This document shows, in pieces, positions 1-8,136 of a stretch of DNA of 14,232 nt. Source of the DNA: UBA710 sp051655145 (lineage in GTDB: Bacteria > Bacillota_I > Bacilli_A > Mycoplasmatales > Metamycoplasmataceae). Below the pieces are notes generated by a model. The model was not told where the DNA came from. It worked only from the letters and a program-made list of their open reading frames with translations, and made no database searches. The first letter of the stretch is position 1; each line of letters begins with the position of its first letter. The stretch is from assembly GCA_051655145.1 (NCBI GenBank), contig JBOFZK010000059.1, positions 1-14,232 on the forward strand, written 5' to 3'. The translations under genes and the position numbers were made by a program.

Positions 1-1033
1 TGAATTAATTAATAATGATATTAAAGAAGAAGACGAATTTAATAATTATCAAGAATATCAAGAAGAAGAAGAAGAATTTAATAATCAAACAAACGAATTT
101 AATAATCAACAAGAAAATGAATTCACTCATAATCCAGAAGACGAATTTAATTATCAAGAAGACGAATTTAATAATCAACAAGAAAATACTTCTAAATTTT
201 CTTCATTAAATACTAATTCAAAAATATTTGTTAATACAGAAAAAAAATATAGTACAGATGATTTCTTAAATGAATCAACAAGTATTTTAAATGAAGTAAA
301 TGAAAATGATGATCTTTTAAAATCATTAAATGAATCTCTTATAGATTCTCAAGAGATAGAAATTAATAAAAATCCAGTTTTCGATACTAATGAAATAAAT
401 GCTTTAGAAAAGGCTGAAAAAGAAATTAATTCAAAATCTAAAACAAAAGAAATTCTTGATAATAGTCCTTATTATTTCAATAATGAAGTTGAGCATGAAA
501 AACCAAAAGAAGAAAAAACAATTAACAATAAACCATTATATAAAAATGAAATGGAAAATAAATTAAAATCAAGACCTATTTCACAAATGGAAATTATTAA
601 TTTATTTCTTTTAGCAAACAAAGAAGAAATGTTAAGAATGAAACCTAAATTTAATAATTACAAAACTAAAACAGATGATGAATTTATTTTAATTTCTAAA
701 TTAATGACAAATGTTCATATGGTTTCATGTGCAAATAATTTTGTTTTATTTGTTACTGAAAAACAATTTATTCTTAATGAATTATTACAATTAGTAAACG
801 ACCCAGTATTCAAAAAATATATATTACAAATATTTGAAATTCCATTACATACTTTCTTTATTAGTAAAAGTGATTTTCAACTTGCAGCAAATCTATGAAA
901 AGAATTAAAACAAAATGAAAAGTTACCTCAACCAAAACAGCTTCCACCACTTTTAGTTCAATCTGAAAATAATAAAAATAATTTTTTAAGAGAAAAAGGG
1001 AAGCAATTATTTGGTAAAATTTTTAAAAGCTAA
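1..1033 (+). CDS. dnaX: DNA polymerase III subunit gamma/tau, C-terminal part (5' end outside the window)
   Basis: The reading frame is open from base 2 to the TAA at 1031-1033, with one TGA read as Trp at 896-898. The visible 343 residues lack the ATPase core, so the assignment rests mainly on position directly before ybaB and recR, the classic dnaX-ybaB-recR order. What can be seen is an acidic, Asn/Gln/Glu-rich stretch with EFNN-type tandem repeats (about residues 12-62 of the visible part), then a Ser/Asn/Lys-rich linker, then a compact, more hydrophobic domain from about the RPISQMEI segment onward, and a Pro/Gln-rich then basic tail ending in FGKIFKS. This fits the tau-like C-terminal region of a mollicute DnaX, where a flexible linker joins the clamp-loader core to a C-terminal domain that contacts polymerase. 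It could instead be another repeat-bearing protein; the missing N-terminus would decide. Confidence 0.7.
35..184 (+). repeat. In-frame degenerate tandem repeat within dnaX (EFNN units)
   Basis: The 12-base core GAATTTAATAAT or a close variant begins at 35, 74, 95, 119 (degenerate), 143 and 164. The intervals are 39, 21, 24, 24 and 21 bases, all multiples of three, so every copy stays in the dnaX frame. The encoded units are variants of DEFNNQQEN, giving a strongly acidic, Asn/Gln-rich, probably disordered segment. Confidence 0.85.
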
Positions 1034-1041
1034 ATAAATTT

Positions 1042-1046
1042 GGAGG
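1042..1046 (+). promoter_or_regulatory. Shine-Dalgarno site GGAGG for ybaB
   Basis: GGAGG ends six bases before the ATG at 1053. A second in-frame ATG at 1059 would lie 12 bases away, so the spacing favours 1053 as the start. It is one of the few canonical ribosome binding sites in the window. Confidence 0.8.
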
Positions 1047-1052
1047 AAATAT

Positions 1053-1343
1053 ATGAATATGAATAAAATTCTTGAACAAGCTAAAAAAATGCAAGAAGAA
1101 ATGGTTAAAGCAGAGCAAAAAATCAAAGATACAATTTTTAAAGTCGAAAAACAAGGTGTTATAGTTGAAGCTAATGGAAATAGAGAAATAACTTCTTTAG
1201 AAATAAATGAAATTTTAGTAGATCCAAGCGATAAAGAAACATTACAAGATTTAATAATCATAGCTATTAACGAAGTATTACAAAAAATTGAAAATGAATA
1301 TAAGAAAAATTCCCCAAAAGCCCCTTCAGGATTTGGTTTTTAA
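1053..1343 (+). CDS. ybaB: YbaB/EbfC family nucleoid-associated protein
   Basis: This 96-residue protein belongs to the YbaB/EbfC family of small dimeric DNA-binding proteins, which coat DNA in the nucleoid and are nearly always encoded between dnaX and recR. The sequence shows the expected organisation: an N-terminal amphipathic helix (KILEQAKKMQEEMVKAEQKI), a central beta region with VEANGNREITSLEI (equivalent to the family's G-x-G-x-V and v-idp segment), the LVDPSDKETLQDLI segment, and a C-terminal helix ending in a short Pro/Gly/Phe tail. The length is close to the usual 100-110 residues. It starts 19 bases after the dnaX stop and ends 11 bases before recR, so it is surely part of the same transcript. 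Confidence 0.93.
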   Translation: MNMNKILEQAKKMQEEMVKAEQKIKDTIFKVEKQGVIVEANGNREITSLEINEILVDPSDKETLQDLIIIAINEVLQKIENEYKKNSPKAPSGFGF

Positions 1344-1354
1344 TCAAAATAAAT

Positions 1355-1933
1355 ATGAAAACAGAAAAAATTATTAATTTAATTAATTTATTTAGTAAAG
1401 AGTTTTCAATTTCTAAAGCAATATCCGAAAAAATAATTAATAATTTTATAGATATGGAAATAAATGATTTTGATAATTTAATTAATGAATTAAATGTATT
1501 AAAAAAAAATATAAAAATATGTAAATTTTGTTCTGTTTATTCAGAAGATAATTTATGTTCGATTTGTCAAAATGAAAAAAGAGAAAAAAAACTTTTAATT
1601 TTAGAAAATAAAAACAACATAGAAAAAATAGAAAACTTAAATTTTTTTTTAGGTAAATATTTTTTAGTTCCTTTAATTTATGACAAAAAAGGAAACAAAA
1701 AATTAGAATATTCATTTGATTTTTTAAATGAATATGGAAAAAAATTTGATGAAATTATTATAGGTATTAGCAACACTGAAGAAGGACAATATACAATATC
1801 TGAAATACTTAAAAAACTAAATCATAAAAAAATAACTAAGCTAGCAACAGGAATGCCTTTTGGAGTATCTTTTCAATATGTTGATAATATTTCTTTTGAA
1901 AATGCTTTAGAAAATAGGAAAGATATTAAATAA
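1355..1933 (+). CDS. recR: Recombination mediator protein RecR
   Basis: RecR (192 residues; usual length about 200) forms rings with RecO and helps load RecA on single-stranded DNA during gap repair. The domains appear in order: an N-terminal helix-hairpin-helix-like helical region (1-50), a four-cysteine zinc site with C56, C59, C68 and C71 (CKFC...CSIC), and a Toprim-type domain from about residue 78 (LLILEN, then GISNTEEGQ), followed by the conserved tail LATGMPFG. The LATGMPFG element matches the family's R-x-A-x-G-x-P-x-G signature only partly, and the segment between the first Toprim strand and its acidic motif (FLVPLIYDKKGNKK) lacks the usual HG-x-x-SP-x-x-G element, so the protein is divergent. 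No Shine-Dalgarno site precedes the ATG. Its TAA overlaps the tmk ATG by one base, suggesting translational coupling. Confidence 0.88.
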   Translation: MKTEKIINLINLFSKEFSISKAISEKIINNFIDMEINDFDNLINELNVLKKNIKICKFCSVYSEDNLCSICQNEKREKKLLILENKNNIEKIENLNFFLGKYFLVPLIYDKKGNKKLEYSFDFLNEYGKKFDEIIIGISNTEEGQYTISEILKKLNHKKITKLATGMPFGVSFQYVDNISFENALENRKDIK

Positions 1934-2559
1934 TGTTTATAACGTTTGAAGGTTTAGATGGTTGTGGAAAAACAACACTAGTTACAGAATTAGAAAAATA
2001 TTTTTCTAAATTAATTAAACTAAATAAATTAGTTGTTACAAGAGAACCTGGCGGAACCAACTTAAAAGAAAGCGAAAAAATCAGAAAATTTGTTTTAGAT
2101 ATAAAAAATGAAATTGATCCAATGTCAGAAGCAATAGCTTATCTTTTATCTAGAAGATTACATTTAGAAAAAATAATTTGACCAGCTTTAAGAGAAAATA
2201 AAATTGTTTTTTGTGACCGCTTTATAGATTCCTCACTAGCATATCAAGGAAAAGGAAGAAATTTAGGAATTGATAATATAAAAAAATTAAATGAAATAGG
2301 AACAAATAAAACCATTCCAGATTTAACTTTTTTTATTGATTTATCTCCTGAAGATTCAATAAAAAGAAAATCATTAAAAAATGAAAAATTAGATAGATTA
2401 GAAAAAGAATCACTTTCTTTTTTTCAAGATGTTTATAGTGGTTATAAAGAAATTATTAATGATAATAAAGAAAGATTTTTTATTATTGATGGGAAATTAT
2501 CTAAAAAAGAAATTTTTGAAATAGCTAAAAAAGAAATAGAAAAAAGAATTAATTATTAA
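1933..2559 (+). CDS. tmk: Thymidylate kinase (dTMP kinase)
   Basis: Thymidylate kinase phosphorylates dTMP to dTDP with ATP, an essential step of dTTP supply in salvage-dependent mollicutes. The 208-residue protein has the P-loop EGLDGCGKT (residues 6-14), the TREPGG motif (36-41) that positions the dTMP phosphate, and the DRF motif (D95, R96) after the tryptophan W83, which is encoded by TGA at 2179-2181. Reading that TGA as stop would cut the protein at 82 residues and remove DRF and the LID region (about residues 140-160, Arg/Lys-rich). The start overlaps the recR stop by one base (TAATG). In Firmicutes tmk is commonly followed by holB; here the next gene is an unrelated membrane protein. 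Confidence 0.96.
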
Positions 2560-2596
2560 TTATATTAATAAATAAAAATTTTCATATAAAACAAAA

Positions 2597-2605
2597 TGAT
2601 ATAAT
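2597..2605 (+). promoter_or_regulatory. Extended -10 promoter (TGATATAAT) for the membrane protein gene
   Basis: TGATATAAT combines a TGN extension with a perfect TATAAT (2600-2605). Six bases separate it from the ATG at 2612, so transcription would start at or within a base of the start codon and give a leaderless mRNA. No Shine-Dalgarno sequence lies before this ATG, which agrees with that reading. No clear -35 box is visible. Confidence 0.65.
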
Positions 2606-2611
2606 TTTATT

Positions 2612-3166
2612 ATGGTATTAAAAATATTTAAATTCATATCATATGGAATAACAGTAATACTTTTATTACTTCTTATAGCTTTGGGTGTAGCGTTATTTTT
2701 TTTTAAAGAGAATATTTTATTTTTAATTAATAATGTAAATACAAACATTAATAATATAATAAATGAAACAGATAGTGCTTTTCAAAACATGCAGAAATTT
2801 GATTATAATGCTATTGTAAATTTACTTAATGAAACAACAGCAACATTAGAAGCTCAGTTAAATAATCCTAATATAAATAATTTACCACCAGAAATAAAAG
2901 AAACTCTTTTACGAAGCATTACTCAATTAAAACAATTGAAAATTGATCTTAATAGTTTAAATTTAGAAGAAATTAAAAATCAAGTTGGTTCTGTTTTAGG
3001 ACAAGTAAAACAAATAAATTCAAATAATATTGCTCCATTTTTTACTTGAATAAATACATATTATCAACCTGTTAGTTTAGGATTATTAATTTTTCCAAGT
3101 ATATTTTTAGCAATATGATTAATTTCTGGAATAATTCAAAAAATTATGAATAAAAAAAGATTTTAA
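2612..3166 (+). CDS. Hypothetical two-pass membrane protein
   Basis: I do not recognise this 184-residue protein. It has a hydrophobic segment near the N-terminus (about residues 7-31, with a run of Leu/Ile/Val/Phe), a central soluble region of about 115 residues rich in Asn, Leu and Gln that looks largely helical (Leu/Ile heptad-like spacing from about residue 90 to 135), and a second hydrophobic segment (about 154-176) followed by a basic tail, KIMNKKRF. The tail and the positive-inside rule suggest both ends are cytoplasmic with the helical middle outside, but this is inference. Two TGA codons, including 3047-3049, encode Trp. The second membrane segment is lost if TGA is read as stop. It sits after tmk with its own promoter and converges with the ROK kinase gene, leaving only nine bases between stops. 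Confidence 0.8.
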
Positions 3167-3175
3167 TTATATAAA

Positions 3176-4123
3176 TTATTTGTTATTAATAATTGCTCAA
3201 TAAGCAGCTCCAAAAGAACCAGCAGTATTTTTTAAAAGAGCTGTTTTAAATATTGTTTTCTCAAGAACTATATTATCTGCGTATAATAAAGTTCTTTTTT
3301 TAATTAAATTAGAAAAAGAATCACCTAGTCCAGAAATTCCTCCACCTATTATTACAGCGCTAGGATTAATAGAATATATTAAGGTTGCGATATGTTTTGC
3401 TATTGAATCAGAAGCATTACTAAAAGCACTAATAACATTTTCATCATTTTCATGATAAAGATTAATTACATCAACAAGATCAAACTCCTTACCCTTTTCT
3501 TTTATTTTTTTAGCTAATAAAGAATTAGGTTCTTTTAAGGAAATTTTTTTTAGTTCATTTTTATATGCTTTTGCATTAGAACCCTTTTCCATACAATATT
3601 TTAATCCACACCCACAAGAAATTTCATCATCATAATTAGTAAATGAACCCCCATGTCCAAATTCACCAGCAAAACTTTGTGATCCATAAATTAATTTATT
3701 ATTTAAAAATAAAGCTCCTCCAACTCCTGTCCCTATTGTGTAATATAAAAAAGAAGAAAAATTATTAGCGGCCCCTGCTCAATGCTCTCCTAAAGCAGCA
3801 GCATTAGCATCATTTATAATAAAAACTTTTTTATTTATATATTTGCTAACTTCTTTATTGACATCTAAATTACTAATTTTCATATTGCCACTAGAAATTA
3901 CAATTCCCTTTTCATGATTTAAAAAACCCGGGATACTAATTCCTAATAAATCATAACTATCTTGAGAAAAACCTAAATCATTTAAATTATCAAATAATCA
4001 TTTTAAATCATTTCCTAGTTCAGTTTTAAAAGATTTAACTTCTTTAATTATGGATTTATTTTCACTATTTATTAATAACCCCTTAACAGTTGTTCCGCCT
4101 ATATCAATCCCAAGTATTCTCAT
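3176..4123 (-). CDS. ROK-family sugar kinase (glucokinase or N-acetylmannosamine kinase type)
   Basis: ROK kinases phosphorylate glucose, N-acetylmannosamine or related sugars with ATP in the cytoplasm. The 315-residue protein has the N-terminal phosphate-binding DIGGTT (7-12), the catalytic Asp in INDANAAALGE (D105), the glycine-rich ATP-site motif TIGTGVGGA, the sugar-binding EFGH (E154, H157), and the ROK zinc site made of H157 and the CGCGLKYC cysteines (C170, C172, C177). A second nucleotide-binding segment, VIIGGGISGLGD, lies near the C-terminus. There is no N-terminal DNA-binding domain, so it is an enzyme and not a NagC/XylR-type repressor. Several Trp codons are TGA, including the one at 3197-3199. 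A GGAG site (4128-4131) precedes the ATG. Substrate cannot be told from sequence; no nan or transport genes are adjacent. Confidence 0.88.
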
Positions 4124-4195
4124 ATTTCTCCAAATTTATTTATATTAATTTTAATATAAAAAAAAGTTAATAATATTTTTTAACAAAAAAAAGAA

Positions 4196-4201
4196 TATAA
4201 T
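4196..4201 (+). promoter_or_regulatory. -10 box TATAAT for the SHOCT-protein operon
   Basis: A perfect TATAAT lies 28 bases before the ATG at 4230, predicting a start of transcription near 4208 and a short leader that contains the strong AAAGGAG site. No good -35 box is visible. The 106-base region 4124-4229 is a divergent intergenic space: it also has to hold the promoter of the ROK kinase on the other strand, for which only weak AT-rich candidates (around 4142-4158) can be seen. Confidence 0.55.
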
Positions 4202-4214
4202 ATTATATATATTT

Positions 4215-4221
4215 AAAGGAG
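4215..4221 (+). promoter_or_regulatory. Shine-Dalgarno site AAAGGAG
   Basis: AAAGGAG ends eight bases before the ATG at 4230. It is the best ribosome binding site in the window and suggests that the SHOCT-domain protein is well translated. Confidence 0.8.
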
Positions 4222-4229
4222 TTTAAATA

Positions 4230-4871
4230 ATGAATAACAAATTCGGAATTAACCAAAACAATATAAATAGAGTTCCTTCGATTTCAGAAGAAAAACTTGC
4301 AAATAGAAATAATTTTCAACCATCAACTGTTGATGCAACACATAATGTGAACTTTAATCCATTCAATACTACTCAATTTAATGTTCCAAATCAACAAGTA
4401 AATTATAATTCTCATCAACAAATACCTGTACAACAATTTCAACCTCAACATATTGTAGCTGCACAACCATATCAACAAACACAACAAATACCTGTGCAAC
4501 AATATACACAACAAATACCTGTGCCTCAACCACAAATGATTCAAAATCAAATGCCATATGTTACAAAAACACTTCAAGTTTCAACACAACAAATGCATGC
4601 CCCACAACAACAATTACAATTTGTGCCTTTACAACAAAATTTAATTTCCCAAGTTCCTCAGGAAATTCAAAATAATAAATTTGTTCCACAAAAACAAATG
4701 GTATATTCAGAAGTTGAACAAGACTTTTCTGATGAAAAATTTGAAACAGCTAAAATTGAAATAAAATTAAAAAAATTAGAAAAATTATTTAAATTAAGAT
4801 ATATAACAGCTGAAGAATACTTGAGAAAAAAAAGAGAAATTATTAAAAAAACAATAGAAGAAATTGCTTAA
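4230..4871 (+). CDS. Pro/Gln-rich protein with C-terminal SHOCT-like domain
   Basis: The 213-residue protein has no signal peptide or membrane segment. Residues 1-60 are Asn-rich; residues about 60-165 are a low-complexity tract dominated by Gln and Pro, with three copies of QQIPV followed by QQ or PQ; the last 39 residues are charged and helical. The C-terminal part (LEKLFKLRYITAEEYLRKKREI) matches the pattern of the SHOCT domain, a short C-terminal module of about 30 residues with the form L-x-x-L-x-x-L-x-x-x-x-x-I-T-x-E-E-[FY]-x-x-K-K. SHOCT domains are thought to serve in oligomerisation or protein contacts; no enzymatic function is known. It precedes glyS by 12 bases with no terminator and probably shares its transcript. 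The function is unknown; a structural or cytoskeletal role is only a guess from the composition. Confidence 0.8.
   Translation: MNNKFGINQNNINRVPSISEEKLANRNNFQPSTVDATHNVNFNPFNTTQFNVPNQQVNYNSHQQIPVQQFQPQHIVAAQPYQQTQQIPVQQYTQQIPVPQPQMIQNQMPYVTKTLQVSTQQMHAPQQQLQFVPLQQNLISQVPQEIQNNKFVPQKQMVYSEVEQDFSDEKFETAKIEIKLKKLEKLFKLRYITAEEYLRKKREIIKKTIEEIA
4416..4522 (+). repeat. Three copies of CAACAAATACCTGT coding QQIPV
   Basis: The 14-base sequence occurs identically at 4416-4429, 4482-4495 and 4509-4522, spaced 66 and 27 bases apart and always in frame. It encodes the QQIPV element of the Pro/Gln-rich tract and indicates growth of the tract by internal duplication. Confidence 0.85.
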
Positions 4872-4883
4872 TAAATTTTTAAT

Positions 4884-6245
4884 ATGTTTTCGAGCAAAAA
4901 TAAAGATTTTAAAAAAATAACTACTCATTTAAAAAATTCAGGTTTCGTATTTCAGTCTTCATTAATTTATGGTGGACTTGCTAATTCTTGAGATTATGGT
5001 TTTTTTGGTCTTTTAATTAAAAACAACATTCAACAATTATGATGAAAAAATTTTATAAGTTCTGAAATAAATAATGTTGCAATAGATTCAAAAATATTAT
5101 TAAATCCTAATGTTTGAAAAGCTTCTGGTCATATAGATAATTTTACTGATCTTTTAATTGAAAATAAAATAAATCATAAAAGATATAGAGCAGATCATAT
5201 TTATGAAGAAATAACAAAAAAGAATTCAAGTAATTTATCAAAAGAAGAACTTGAAAAATTTTTAAAAAAAGAAGTTTCTTTTTATGATAATGAAAAAACA
5301 GATTGAGATGAAATAAAAAATTTTAATTTATTATTCGAAACATATCAAGGAATTATTGAAGATAAAAAAACAAAAACTTTTTTAAGACCAGAAACAGCCC
5401 AAGGAATTTTTATAAATTTTTCTAATGTTCAAAGAAGTTTAAGACTTAAATTACCTTTTGGAATAGGTCAAGTTGGGAAGTCATTTAGAAATGAAGTGAC
5501 CCCTGGTAATTTTATTTTTAGAACAAGAGAATTTGAACAAATGGAACTTGAATTTTTTACCTTTCCTGAAGAAGCTGATAAATGATATAGATATTATGTA
5601 GATAAATCATTTAAATTCGTTTCATCATTTTTAAATAATAAAAAAGATGTTCGGATAAGAGTTCATGATAAAGAAGAACTTGCTCATTATTCTGGAGGAA
5701 CAACGGATATTGAATTTCTTTTTCCTTTTGGTTGAGGAGAAGTTATGGGAATATCAAATAGAAAAGATTTTGATTTAAAAGCACATAATTTACTTGCTGA
5801 AGAAAAGCAATTTTATTTTGATTCTAATTCAAATGAAAAGATAATTCCTTATGTAATTGAACCAAGCGTTGGATTAGATAGATTATTATTAGTTGTTTTA
5901 ATTGATTCTTACTTTGAAGAAGAAGTGGAAGAAAATGATACAAGAATAGTTTTAAAACTAGCAAAGGAACTTTGTCCTTATAAGTTTGCAATTCTTCCAC
6001 TTGTTAAAAAATTATCTTTAGAAGCAACTGAAATTTATCATTCATTAATTAAAAAAAATATTTCAGTTACTTTTGATGAATCTGGATCAATAGGGAAAAG
6101 ATACAGAAGACAAGATTCTATTGGAACATTTTATTGTATTACATTCGATTACCAAAGTTTAGAAGATAAAATGGTAACTATTCGAACAAGAGATGATATG
6201 CAACAAAAAAGAATTAAAATAACTGAAATAGAAAATTATTTATAA
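4884..6245 (+). CDS. glyS: Glycine-tRNA ligase, single-chain (alpha2) class II type
   Basis: This enzyme charges tRNA-Gly with glycine. The 453-residue length and motifs match the homodimeric, eukaryote/archaea-like GlyRS of mycoplasmas and low-GC Gram-positives, not the alpha2-beta2 enzyme of E. coli. Seen in order: the N-terminal GGLANSWDYG segment of motif 1, the characteristic RPETAQGIF, class II motif 2 in FRNEV...FRTREFEQMELEFF (about residues 200-225), motif 3 EPSVGLDRLLL (about 325-335), and a C-terminal anticodon-binding domain beginning near LCPYKFAILPL and containing the GSIGKRYRRQD segment. Trp residues at 4989-4991 and 5040-5045 among others are encoded by TGA. There is no Shine-Dalgarno site before the ATG, which lies 12 bases after the SHOCT gene, so translation may be coupled. 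The dnaG ATG follows seven bases after its stop. Confidence 0.96.
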
Positions 6246-6246
6246 T
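6241..6246 (+). promoter_or_regulatory. -10 box TATAAT overlapping the glyS stop, for dnaG
   Basis: TATAAT spans the last codons of glyS and the TAA, and ends exactly six bases before the dnaG ATG at 6253. That is the spacing at which +1 falls on the start codon, predicting a leaderless dnaG mRNA besides read-through from glyS. There is no Shine-Dalgarno sequence. The box could be a chance match in AT-rich DNA. Confidence 0.45.
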
Positions 6247-6252
6247 TTAAAT

Positions 6253-8004
6253 ATGAAATTACAAGAAGTTATAGATAATATTGATATTGTAGAAGTAATA
6301 AGCGATTTTTCTACTATTGTTTCCTCAGGCAATTCATTAAAGATTCTTTGTAAGGTTCATAATGATTCTAACCCATCAGTTTCTATTTCTAGAGAAAAGA
6401 AAATTTTCAAATGTTTTTCATGTGGCGTTGGCGGGAATGTAATTACATATTTAAAAGAATTTGAAAAAATGAAAATGCCAGATGTTATTAATTATTTAAA
6501 TAAAAAATATAATTTTGAAATAGATAATTTTTATGAAAAAATAGATGAAAAAAAATATACAGACGAACAAGAAAAAATGATTGAGGTTTTTAAAGATGTA
6601 GTTTCATTTTTTTCATATTCAATTTTAAAAGAAGAAAGAAATAAAGACTCTGAATTAAATAATTTTTTATTAAAAAGAAAACTAAATAAGGAATTATTAA
6701 AAACATTTAATATTGGTTATTCTCCAATAAATGATAAAAATAGTAAAAATTATCTTTCCTTTCTTTTAGAAAAAGGGCATGATTTAGCAACTATAATAAA
6801 TTGTTTTTTAGTTGATGAAAAAGAAAATATTATTTTTTCTAATAGAGTGATTTTCCCTATAAAAAATGATTTTGGAGACATTGTAGGATTATCCGGAAGA
6901 AAATTAGATGATAATCAACCAGGTCCTAAATATATTAATTCTAAAGAATCTTTAATTTTCAAAAAAAATGAAATTTTTTATAATTTCAATTATATAAAAG
7001 AGCAAGAGGAAGAAGAAGTTATTATTTGTGAAGGTTATATGGATGTTATAGCTCTTGCAAAAATAGGTATGAAAAACGCAATTGCTATAATGGGAACTAA
7101 TCTAACAATAAATCATATAAAAAAATTACTTAATAAAAAAATAATTATTTTTTTAGATGGTGATATAGCAGGACAACAAGCAGCTTTAAAAATTTGTACT
7201 GATTTAATAAAAGCAAAAATAGAAACCTCCGTTATTATAAATACATATGCTAAAGATCCTGATGAAATAATTAATAAGTATGAAAAAAGTAAAGAAATTA
7301 TTGAATCACTTTTTTCAAAAAGTATTTCATCATTTAAATTTATTATTAATAAAATAGAAGAAAATTTTGATTTAAAAAATGAAAATAATATTATGCCTTT
7401 TTTAGAAGAAGTAAAAAAAGTTATTAAACTTGCTCCAGAAATTATTCAAAAAAAAATAATAAAAGATATAGCTGATAAATTATCAATAGATTATTTTGAG
7501 ATTGTTAAAACACTAAATTTAACATTAAATTATAATAAACCAGATTTAGATAATAAACCAATAGTTAAACAAAATAATACGGAAGAACAAAAAGAATTAA
7601 TTTTTAAATATACTGAAAGAATGATTATTAGTTTTATAAAACAAAAGGACTTGTTAAAATATTATTTTATTGATGATTTCAATATAAATGATCCTTGAGG
7701 AAAATATGTTATTTCTTATATAGCTAAAAACGATAAAGAACTTCCAGAAGAATATAAATCAAGAATACAATATTCATATGATAAAAGTGAAATCCAAGAA
7801 ATAAAAGATTATTTAATTAAAATATCCAAAAGACATAATATTTATCCAAAAAATTTATCAGAATTAAGAGATAATTATGAATATATTCAAAAAGAAGATA
7901 ATTTAAAAGCTAAAGAAAAAGCAATAGAAGAAATTATATCTAAAAAAGATATTTCACCTAAAGAACTAGCTAAAATTCTTCAAGAATATAATAAAAAAAA
8001 ATAA
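6253..8004 (+). CDS. dnaG: DNA primase
   Basis: Primase makes the RNA primers for lagging-strand synthesis at the replication fork. The 583-residue protein has the N-terminal zinc ribbon with C33, H36, C54 and C57 (CKVH...CFSC), the RNA-polymerase-like catalytic core with the GLSGRKL-type segment, and the Toprim motifs CEGYMDV (E260) and FLDGD (D302, D304) that bind catalytic metals. The C-terminal about 200 residues are Lys/Glu/Ile-rich and helical, as expected for the helicase-binding part. A TGA at 7696-7698 encodes Trp in DPWGKY; the frame then runs on to the TAA at 8002-8004. The glyS-dnaG order is shared with other mycoplasmas as far as I recall, but the rpoD gene that normally follows is not present; a tRNA gene comes next. 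Confidence 0.95.
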
Positions 8005-8019
8005 AAAATAAAAATTTAA

Positions 8020-8025
8020 TATAAT
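8020..8025 (+). promoter_or_regulatory. -10 box TATAAT for tRNA-Thr
   Basis: A perfect TATAAT ends 12 bases before the first base of the mature tRNA, predicting a start near 8032 and a 5' leader of about six bases. Because no terminator separates the tRNA from deoB, the same promoter may drive deoB. Confidence 0.65.
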
Positions 8026-8037
8026 TTTATATGAAAA

Positions 8038-8112
<75 letters not shown>

Positions 8113-8126
8113 TATCACAGATGACC

Positions 8127-8131
8127 GGGGT
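8127..8131 (+). promoter_or_regulatory. Unusual ribosome binding site GGGGT before deoB
   Basis: GGGGT can pair with the 3' end of 16S rRNA (anti-SD CCUCC region) using one G-U wobble, and lies five bases before the ATG at 8137. It is the only G-rich element between the tRNA and deoB, so it is the likely ribosome site, though weaker than GGAGG. Confidence 0.4.
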
Positions 8132-8136
8132 AAAAA

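Noticed and set aside
1501..1650. A9 (1501-1509) and T9 (1642-1650) runs in recR, and T9 at 2696-2704, as phase-variation switches
   Set aside because: Runs of this length are common in such AT-rich coding DNA, the genes are housekeeping or membrane genes without surface-antigen features, and the frames are intact.
1007..1715. Open frames on the minus strand opposite ybaB and recR
   Set aside because: They encode Phe/Ile/Leu-rich low-complexity peptides that mirror AT-rich coding sequence on the plus strand, and the plus-strand genes are clear family members.
2181..2559. Apparent truncated genes (tmk, dnaG, deoB, era, tig) as pseudogenes or frameshifts
   Set aside because: All breaks are TGA codons in frame; reading TGA as Trp restores complete proteins of normal length.
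4323..4577. Open frame on the minus strand opposite the Pro/Gln-rich tract
   Set aside because: Leu/Tyr-rich shadow of the Gln/Pro repeats; no ribosome site, and the plus-strand frame has a strong one.
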